Source of the DNA: Limobrevibacterium gyesilva
Lineage (GTDB): Bacteria > Pseudomonadota > Alphaproteobacteria > Acetobacterales > Acetobacteraceae
Direction: 5' to 3'
DNA: 42,796 nt
NCBI RefSeq assembly: GCF_025989185.1
Contig: NZ_JAPDNT010000032.1
Coordinates: 1 to 42,796, forward strand
Numbering within the stretch: the stretch's first letter is position 1; each line of letters starts with the position of its first letter. The notes beneath the pieces are model-generated. The model was not told the origin of the DNA, did no database searches, and worked only from the letters and a program-made list of their open reading frames with translations. Below are positions 37,356 to 42,796 of this stretch, piece after piece. Position numbers and translations under genes: made by a program.

Positions 37356-40300
37356 CTACGCGGTCAGTATGTGCTCGCGCGCGGGCGCGGCATCGCTCGC
37401 GGGATGATGGTCGAGGTCGATTCCGTAGTCGCGCTGGGCGCCTGCCCGTGTCACGAGGCCCAGCCGCACGTCGCGTTCAACGGCAGCGCGGTCCCGGTCA
37501 TGCGGCTTGCCGTATCCGGCGCCACCGGCCAGCACCACTTCCACGATCTCGTCGGTGCGGGTGACCTGCACAAGGTCGCCGGTGCCGCAATCATGCAGCA
37601 CGCGGCCCGAGGGATCGACAACGCGGCCGCTGGCCTCGCCGCCGGGCCGGCCACCGAACAGGCCGGGCGCGCGGTTTCCCACCCCCTCGGGGTAGACCGA
37701 GACCAGCGTGGTCATGCCGTCATCGGCCAGCTTTCGCACCCGCACGCGTTGGCCCAGCCCGCCGCGGAACCGGCCCGGGCCACCCGAATCCGGAACATAT
37801 CTCTTCTCCAGCACCAGCACCGGCACCCGCGCTTCGAACAACTCGATGGAGGTGTTGGCCGCGGAGGTCGGCCACAGCAGGCCGGACTTGCCATCCCCCT
37901 TCGCCGAGGCGCCCTGGCCGCCGCCCATGAACAGCAGGTCGGAATAGGTATTGCTGGCGGCATCACGGCCATAGATGTTGGCGGCAACCGGCAGGCCGGT
38001 GAAGGCCTGCACCTTTCCTGGCGCCGCATCGGCCAGCGCGCGGAAGATGTTGGGCGCCAGATACCAGCCGGTGCGCGTGCGCAGGTTCACCGCTGCCGGG
38101 CGCTCGGCGTTCAGGATGGAGCCCTCCGGCGCGCGTACCGTGAACGCGCGGTAGCAACCGGCATTGCCGCGCACGGACGGCGTCAGCATGCATTTCAGCG
38201 GATAGGTCGCATGCGCCGCCGTGTAGTTGAGCGTGGAGTTGAGCCCACCCTGCGGAAGCTGCGGCGGCGCACCGTCGAAATCGATGTCGATCGAGTCACC
38301 CGCCACCGTCAGCTTCAGCGGGTAGCGCATCGGCTCACCCAGCGGGTTGTTCCACACTTCCGAGGTGTAAACACCATCGGGCAGGGCGGTGATCGCGTCG
38401 CGCATCGCCTTTTCCGAGCGGCCCTGCACCACCGTGGCCAGCGCCCGCAGGTCGTTCATGCCGTAATCGGCCATGAACGACAACAGCCGGTCGGCACCGA
38501 TCGCGTTGGCGGCCACGAAGGAATGCACGTCACCCAGCACCTGGCTGCTGTTGCGCACATTCTCGGCCAGCAGGCGGAACAGAGACTCATTCGGCCGCCC
38601 CGCCTCGTAAAGCTTCATCGGCGGGATCTGGAAGCCTTCCTCGTAGATCTCGCGGGCGCGCAGCGAATCCTTGGTGCCGCCGATGTCGGAGACATGCCCC
38701 ACCGTACCCATCAGCCCCACCACCTTGCCATCGCGGAACACGGGGGTGACGACGGCGATGTCGAACAGGTGGCCGGCGCAAAGCCAGGGATCGTTGGTGA
38801 TCAGCACGTCACCGGGCTGCAGCGTATCGGCCGGATAGCGTTCCAGCAGCGCCTTCACCGCGCGCGGCAGGGTCAGGTTGAACACCGGCATGGCGCGCGG
38901 CGAATGCGCCAGCGTCTCGCCCTCCGGGTCGAGAAGTTCGCAGGCGAAATCCTGGGCTTCGGAGATGACCAGCGAGAAGGCAGTGCGGCAGACCGTGAGC
39001 CACATTTCCTCGACCACGGTCACGAGACGGCTCCACATGATCTCCAGCGAGATCGGGTCCGCCTCGATACGCGCTGCGGCCTCGGCGATCGGCATGCCGG
39101 CGGTGATGCCGAGATCGGCCGCGCTGGCCGCCCCGATCTCGATGCGCAGGTTCATGTTCGCATCGATCGTGACCATGTCGCCCGGGGCCACGACGGTGGT
39201 GGACTCGCGCTCCTCGATGATCGCCGGGCCCGCAATGACATCTCCGGGCACCAGGGCGTAGCGGTCATATACGGCGGTGTCGGCGAACCCGTCCTCGAAC
39301 CAGGCGCGGCGGGTGCCCTTGCGCCGGGCGCCGGCATCGCCGCCGCCGGTGGCCCCGGTCAGCGACAGAACCGGCGTGGGCCCCACGCAACGAACCCGGA
39401 AATTGATCGCCTCCAGCCGCGCCCCTTCATAGACCGAGGTGTAGCGGGCCGAGTAGACGCGGATGAAGGCAGCGCGGATTTCATCGAGCTTGGCGGCACC
39501 GATCGTGCCCGCGGGCAGCGGCACCGAGATGTCGTGCATCTGGCCCATCAGCCGCATGTCTGCGGTGCGCTCCACCACGATATCGGCCTCGCTGACGCCG
39601 GCATCGCGCAGATGCTTGCGGCCCTCGGCCTCCAGCCCGGCCAGCAGGGCGTTGAGCGCCGGTGCGTCGAAATCCTCGGAGAATTCGGTCGGGTGCGAGC
39701 GCACCAGCTCGAACGACAGCGGGGCGGCCAGGAATCCCAGCGCCGAGGCCGCGCCCGAGGCCGGCGGGACGATCACCTCGCGCACGCCCAGCACGCGGGC
39801 CACATCGGCTGCATGGGCGGGGCCGGCGCCGCCGAAGCCCACCATGGCGTATTGGCGCGGGTCCTTGCCCTTCTCTACCAGATGCACGCGCGCGGCGGCG
39901 GCCATGCTCTCTGTCACCACCTTGTGGATGCCCCAGGCCGCCTGTTCCAACGACAGGCCCAACGGTTCGGCCACGGTGGCCACGGCGCGTTCCGCCGCTG
40001 CCTTGTCCAGCGCCATACGCCCGCCCAGGAAGAAGCCGGGGTCGTAGTAGCCGAGCACCAGGTTCGCGTCGGTCACGGTCGGGCGGGTGCCGCCGAGGCC
40101 GTAGCAGGCGGGGCCGGGGTCGGAGCCAGCGGAATGCGGGCCGACCTTCAGCAGCCCCACCTCGTCGATCGCGGCGATGGAGCCGCCACCGGCGCCGATC
40201 TCGATCATGTCGATCACGGGCGCCTTGATCGGCAGGCCGGACCCCTTGGTGAAGCGATGGACCCGGCCGGCTTCCAGCATCGGCGCAATTTCGGCACGCC

Positions 40301-41216
40301 CGTCCTCGATCATGCAGGCCTTGGCGGTGGTGCCGCCCATGTCGAACGAGATCACGTCCTTCTTGCCGGCCAGCGCGCCAAACAGGGCGGTGGCGAGGCC
40401 GCCGCCGGCGGGCCCGGATTCGAGCAGCCGGATCGGGAAGGCGCGCGCCGTGTCGGGGGAGACGAGGCCGCCCGCCGAATGCATCAGCCGCAGGGCGCCC
40501 GCGAAGCCGCGCGAGGCCAGCTCCTTCTCCAACCGGCGGAGGTAGCGGTCCATCAGCGGCTGCACATAGGCGTTGGCGCAGGTCGTGACGCAGCGCTGAT
40601 ATTCCCACAGCTCCGCCACCACGTCGGAGGAGAGGGAGACAGCAAGCCCCGGGAATTCGGCGCGTGCGATCTCGCCGGCCATGCGCTCATGCGCGGGGTT
40701 GCGATAGGCGTTGAGGAAGCAGATGGCCACAGCCTCCACCCCGGCCTCGACGCAGCGGCGGAAAGCGGCGCGCACGTCCTCGGGGTTCAGGTGTTCCACC
40801 ACCTCGCCGTCGCGGTCCATGCGCTCGGCCACTTCCAGCCGCATGTTACGCGGCACGAACGGGTCGGGGAAGCCCAGGAACAGGTCGTAGATGTCGTAGC
40901 GCTGCTCGGTGCCCATCTCCAGCAGGTCGCGGAAGCCGCGCGTGGTGATGAGGCCCAGCTTCGCACCCTTGCGCTCGATCACCGCGTTGGTCACCAGCGT
41001 GGTGCCGTGCACGATCTCGCAGACAGCCGAGAGGCCGATGCCGCCCATGGCCACCAGCTCCTCCAGCCCGATGAGGGCGGCCTCTGAGGGGTCGTGCGGC
41101 GTGGTCAGGCGCTTGTGCAGGCGGACGGTGCCGGCCTCCCCGTCATAGAGGATGAAATCGGTGAAGGTCCCGCCGATGTCGAAGCCGATGCGCCAGCGCC
41201 TGGTCAGTCGAGTCAT
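37356..41216 (-). CDS. fused hydantoinase A/B - 5-oxoprolinase-type ATP-dependent amidohydrolase
   Basis: The 1286-residue protein joins both halves found as separate HyuA and HyuB subunits in many bacteria. The N-terminal half has the ATP-binding GFDIGGTFTDF (11-21), VVHGTTLVTNAVIER-like and SFDMGGTTAKA motifs; the second half begins near 700 (ADPISLEIMWSRLVTVVEEMW) and includes GDVLITNDPW and LNYTAAHATYPLKC. Family members use ATP to open 5-oxoproline (to glutamate) or hydantoins. GGAG nine nt upstream supports the start. It sits between the IclR regulator (14-nt gap) and the peptide importer, so it probably processes the imported compound. Exact substrate not shown by sequence. Confidence 0.9.
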   Translation of the reverse strand: MTRLTRRWRIGFDIGGTFTDFILYDGEAGTVRLHKRLTTPHDPSEAALIGLEELVAMGGIGLSAVCEIVHGTTLVTNAVIERKGAKLGLITTRGFRDLLEMGTEQRYDIYDLFLGFPDPFVPRNMRLEVAERMDRDGEVVEHLNPEDVRAAFRRCVEAGVEAVAICFLNAYRNPAHERMAGEIARAEFPGLAVSLSSDVVAELWEYQRCVTTCANAYVQPLMDRYLRRLEKELASRGFAGALRLMHSAGGLVSPDTARAFPIRLLESGPAGGGLATALFGALAGKKDVISFDMGGTTAKACMIEDGRAEIAPMLEAGRVHRFTKGSGLPIKAPVIDMIEIGAGGGSIAAIDEVGLLKVGPHSAGSDPGPACYGLGGTRPTVTDANLVLGYYDPGFFLGGRMALDKAAAERAVATVAEPLGLSLEQAAWGIHKVVTESMAAAARVHLVEKGKDPRQYAMVGFGGAGPAHAADVARVLGVREVIVPPASGAASALGFLAAPLSFELVRSHPTEFSEDFDAPALNALLAGLEAEGRKHLRDAGVSEADIVVERTADMRLMGQMHDISVPLPAGTIGAAKLDEIRAAFIRVYSARYTSVYEGARLEAINFRVRCVGPTPVLSLTGATGGGDAGARRKGTRRAWFEDGFADTAVYDRYALVPGDVIAGPAIIEERESTTVVAPGDMVTIDANMNLRIEIGAASAADLGITAGMPIAEAAARIEADPISLEIMWSRLVTVVEEMWLTVCRTAFSLVISEAQDFACELLDPEGETLAHSPRAMPVFNLTLPRAVKALLERYPADTLQPGDVLITNDPWLCAGHLFDIAVVTPVFRDGKVVGLMGTVGHVSDIGGTKDSLRAREIYEEGFQIPPMKLYEAGRPNESLFRLLAENVRNSSQVLGDVHSFVAANAIGADRLLSFMADYGMNDLRALATVVQGRSEKAMRDAITALPDGVYTSEVWNNPLGEPMRYPLKLTVAGDSIDIDFDGAPPQLPQGGLNSTLNYTAAHATYPLKCMLTPSVRGNAGCYRAFTVRAPEGSILNAERPAAVNLRTRTGWYLAPNIFRALADAAPGKVQAFTGLPVAANIYGRDAASNTYSDLLFMGGGQGASAKGDGKSGLLWPTSAANTSIELFEARVPVLVLEKRYVPDSGGPGRFRGGLGQRVRVRKLADDGMTTLVSVYPEGVGNRAPGLFGGRPGGEASGRVVDPSGRVLHDCGTGDLVQVTRTDEIVEVVLAGGAGYGKPHDRDRAAVERDVRLGLVTRAGAQRDYGIDLDHHPASDAAPAREHILTA

Positions 41217-41230
41217 GTCCGGATTCTCCG

Positions 41231-41998
41231 TCAGTCCACCGAAAGCGGATGGAAAATTGGGTCGCCGACCAGGGTAGCGATACGTCGTGCGCCACTCCTG
41301 AGGGCATCGATGATGGTGCGGCGCTCATCGTCGGTGATGGTCGCCGCCGGGTAGGAAATGCAGAGGCTGACTTCCTCGCCCGTGCCGGGATCCCCCACCG
41401 CGACGGCGAGGGCGCCGACGCCCCGGTTCGATTCGTCGTTGGATTCGGCGTAGCCGTCGCGCCGTACCAGCGCCAGCCGGCCCAGTAGCTCATCGAGCGT
41501 CTGCGGCGAAGTGGCGGAGGGTGGGGTGAAGGGGCCGGCATACAGGGCGCGCACCGCATCGTCGGGCAGGCGCGCCAGCAATGAGCGGCCGGTGGCGCTG
41601 GCGGCGGCATCGAGCCGGTGGCCGATATTGCTGGCCACGCGCAGCATATTGGTGCCGGTATGGTCGGTCAGCGCCATGATGTCCCGACCGTGACGGACGC
41701 TGACATATCCGGTATGGCCGCATTCGGCGGACACGCGCGTCACGACCGCGTCGGCCCGGGTCAGGAGCGAGGAGGCGCGGCGATACTGCTCCCCCACCTC
41801 GGCCAGCAGCACGCCGGGGCGGTAGCGCCTGGTGGCGCCGACGGCTTCCAGGAACCCGGCATCGCACATGGCGCGCAGCAGGCGCGAGACGTTGCTCTTG
41901 GGCAAAGACAGCATCGCCGCCACGACAGTCACGCTGAGTTCGCGACGGTCGGCCGAAAAACACTTCAGCACGTCTGCGGCGCTGGAGAGCACGGACAT
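41231..41998 (-). CDS. IclR-family transcriptional regulator
   Basis: The 255-residue protein has the N-terminal winged helix (VLKCFSADRRELSVTVVAAMLSLPKSNVSRLLRAMCDAGFLE) and C-terminal effector domain (AASATGRSLLARLPDDAVRALY, GVGALAVAVGDPGTG) of IclR regulators. It is the first gene of the leftward operon with the fused oxoprolinase and importer, 14 nt before the next gene, so it is co-transcribed with its targets. A TTCCA-N5-TGGAA palindrome and another half-site lie just upstream, arguing for autoregulation. The ligand is probably the imported or hydrolysed compound. Confidence 0.9.
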   Translation of the reverse strand: MSVLSSAADVLKCFSADRRELSVTVVAAMLSLPKSNVSRLLRAMCDAGFLEAVGATRRYRPGVLLAEVGEQYRRASSLLTRADAVVTRVSAECGHTGYVSVRHGRDIMALTDHTGTNMLRVASNIGHRLDAAASATGRSLLARLPDDAVRALYAGPFTPPSATSPQTLDELLGRLALVRRDGYAESNDESNRGVGALAVAVGDPGTGEEVSLCISYPAATITDDERRTIIDALRSGARRIATLVGDPIFHPLSVD

Positions 41999-42009
41999 GG
42001 CGTCATTGG

Positions 42010-42024
42010 TTCCAAAAAATGGAA
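42010..42024 (-). promoter_or_regulatory. candidate IclR-type operator
   Basis: TTCCA-AAAAA-TGGAA is a perfect inverted repeat 12-26 nt before the regulator's ATG. A second half-site TGGAAC at 42041-42046 overlaps the predicted -10. IclR-family operators are often short A/T-rich palindromes of about 15 bp, and this region is unusually A/T-rich for the window. Confidence 0.5.
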
Positions 42025-42044
42025 TTTAAGTGCCGATATATGGA

Positions 42045-42073
42045 ACTTTAGAGCCATAAATTTGTCATCGCAA
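42045..42073 (-). promoter_or_regulatory. candidate promoter of the IclR-oxoprolinase-importer operon
   Basis: Read on the minus strand, TTGCGA (42068-42073) and TAAAGT (42045-42050) each match the consensus at four of six positions with 17-nt spacing. The expected start is near 42038, upstream of the palindrome at 42010-42024, so a bound regulator would block transcription. The A/T-rich sequence around it fits a promoter. Confidence 0.4.
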
Positions 42074-42107
42074 TCCGATTATCGCAATACGGCGCTGACG
42101 TGCGGGC

Positions 42108-42335
42108 CACCTCTGGACGTCGAGATCAGCAGGCCGTGCTTCCTGAACTCCGCCTGGTGGTCAATCGCGCACTACCGGCTGCCACGATCCGAGTGGTGAA
42201 TCAGCCCTGGCTTCGGTCGGCGCATGGCGATGGCCCTCCGCAGGGCGGTCAGCGCCAGTTGCTGATGCAGCCTGTCGCCGGTCGCCCGGCCAACAACGCG
42301 GCGGGCGAACAGGGCGATGACGACCCTGCAGAATG
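42108..42335 (-). mobile_element. IS3-family transposase (integrase core) remnant
   Basis: The minus strand encodes VVIALFARRVVGRATGDRL and AIAMRRPKPGLIHHSDRGSR, the retroviral-type DDE integrase core of IS3-family OrfB proteins (intact members read VVIDLFSRRVVGWA ... HHSDRGSQYC). The Gln-Tyr of GSQYC has become Arg-stop (TAG at 42172-42174), after which the same frame continues CAIDHQAEFRKHGLLIS. Both ends are missing: no OrfA, no inverted repeats. It is a decayed fragment between the IclR promoter and tRNA-Gln. Confidence 0.8.
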
Positions 42336-42352
42336 GCGACTGGTTGGCTGGT

Positions 42353-42427
42353 TGGCTGGGGCGGGAGGATTCGAACCTCCGCATGGCGGAATCAAAATCC
42401 GCTGCCTTACCGCTTGGCGACGCCCCA
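42353..42427 (-). tRNA. tRNA-Gln (anticodon UUG)
   Basis: The minus-strand 75-nt sequence folds as a tRNA: 7-bp acceptor TGGGGCG/CGCCCCA, discriminator G and encoded CCA, D-arm with GCC/GGC, anticodon stem GCGGA/TCCGC with loop TTTTGAT (anticodon TTG), variable CATGC, and T-arm GGAGG-TTCGAAT-CCTCC. All stems pair. Just past the 3' end is a short tandem repeat CCAGCCAA, CCAGCCAA, CCAG that extends the CCA end. Confidence 0.95.
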
Positions 42428-42457
42428 ATGAGTCGCGCCCTTCGGCGCGGCCCCTGA

Positions 42458-42796
42458 TTAGGTCCCGGCGCGGCGCTCGGCAACCCCCGTCAGCGCCCCG
42501 CCCCACGCCCACCAGCCGTGCCGGCGCAGTGCCGGCGCGGCGGCCTCGGCCACCGCCGCATCGGCGAACAGGCCGAAGCAGGTGGCGCCGGAGCCGCTCA
42601 TGCGCGCGAGGCGGCAGCCGGGCTGGGCGCGCAAGGCCGCCAGCACCTCGCCGATCACCGGGCGCAGCGCCAGCGCCGGCGGCTCCAGGTCGTTGCCCAG
42701 CGCCGCCAGGTCGGCCGCCATCGCGTCGAGGCTGGCCCACCCGGCCGGCAATGCCGCCGGTGCCGAGAAGCCGGCGGCACGGGCGCGGAATACCTC
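42458..42796 (-). CDS. ispE: 4-diphosphocytidyl-2-C-methyl-D-erythritol kinase, C-terminal part (cut by window edge)
   Basis: The frame enters from the window edge and ends in TAA at 42458-42460, giving about 112 C-terminal residues: [38 protein letters not shown] and [15 protein letters not shown]. The last is GHMP kinase motif 3, and NDLEPPA is typical of IspE, the ATP-dependent kinase of the MEP isoprenoid pathway. The N-terminal catalytic part lies outside. It reads toward tRNA-Gln, 30 nt away. Confidence 0.85.
   Translation of the reverse strand, partial: EVFRARAAGFSAPAALPAGWASLDAMAADLAALGNDLEPPALALRPVIGEVLAALRAQPGCRLARMSGSGATCFGLFADAAVAEAAAPALRRHGWWAWGGALTGVAERRAGT

Noticed and set aside
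37146-41087. 1300-codon plus-strand open frame across the oxoprolinase gene
   Set aside because: Compositionally repetitive and motif-free, whereas the opposite strand encodes an intact, recognisable 5-oxoprolinase fusion.
42340-42359. CTGGTTGG tandem beside tRNA-Gln as an attachment site or CRISPR-like repeat
   Set aside because: Only two and a half short copies with no spacers and no integrase gene; noted as context but not called as att site. No CRISPR array was seen anywhere in the window.

Overview
The window is GC-rich (by eye about two thirds or more G+C), with ATGA start/stop overlaps, GC-rich palindromic intergenic repeats and an alphaproteobacterial-type tRNA-Gln. I infer a Rhodospirillales-like alphaproteobacterium, probably Acetobacteraceae. 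No rRNA or core phylogenetic marker is present to confirm this.

Layout. (1) 1-5.5 kb: the tail of an unknown gene, a creatininase-family hydrolase, a cluster of palindromes acting as a convergent terminator, then a leftward run of CBS-BON protein, CDF metal exporter, M20 amidohydrolase and S49 peptidase. A perfect FNR/FixK-type box lies upstream of the CBS gene and a divergent small unknown gene. (2) 5.6-8.8 kb: a large class III cyclase/ATPase/TPR signalling protein. (3) 8.8-16 kb: a tightly overlapping leftward operon for CoA-thioester catabolism (two MaoC-like proteins, SDR, class III CoA-transferase, crotonase, 2-hydroxyacid dehydrogenase), divergent from an Lrp-type regulator and an orphan family-5 solute-binding protein. 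(4) 16-20.7 kb: an ACP / fatty-acyl-AMP ligase / PlsC-acyltransferase fusion, translationally coupled to a second acyl-activating enzyme. (5) 20.9-25 kb: a Kef-type antiporter with USP-like domains and a SulP/STAS anion transporter. (6) 25.1-31.9 kb: a decayed mosaic holding a frameshifted, internally deleted AsmA-family gene, an enoyl-CoA hydratase and CoA-transferase pair, the C-terminal end of a flavoprotein, an ABC permease whose N-terminus comes from an IS5-family transposase, the last 50 codons of a C26 glutamine amidotransferase, and two long palindromes. (7) 31.9-42.1 kb: one co-oriented operon, read IclR regulator - fused 5-oxoprolinase/hydantoinase - peptide-type ABC importer (binding protein, two permeases, two ATPases). 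It carries a candidate autoregulatory operator and promoter. (8) 42.1-42.8 kb: an IS3-family transposase remnant, tRNA-Gln(UUG) and the C-terminal part of IspE.

Taken together, regions 3, 6 and 7 look like accessory uptake and catabolic modules for carboxylic or amino-acid-derived compounds set between housekeeping genes. Transposase scars lie at both ends of the 31.9-42.1 kb module and tRNA-Gln is beside it, which suggests acquisition and later rearrangement. The most distinctive items are the transposase-permease chimera, the ACP-FAAL-PlsC fusion, the crotonase lacking both catalytic glutamates, and the predicted FNR-type and IclR-type regulatory sites.
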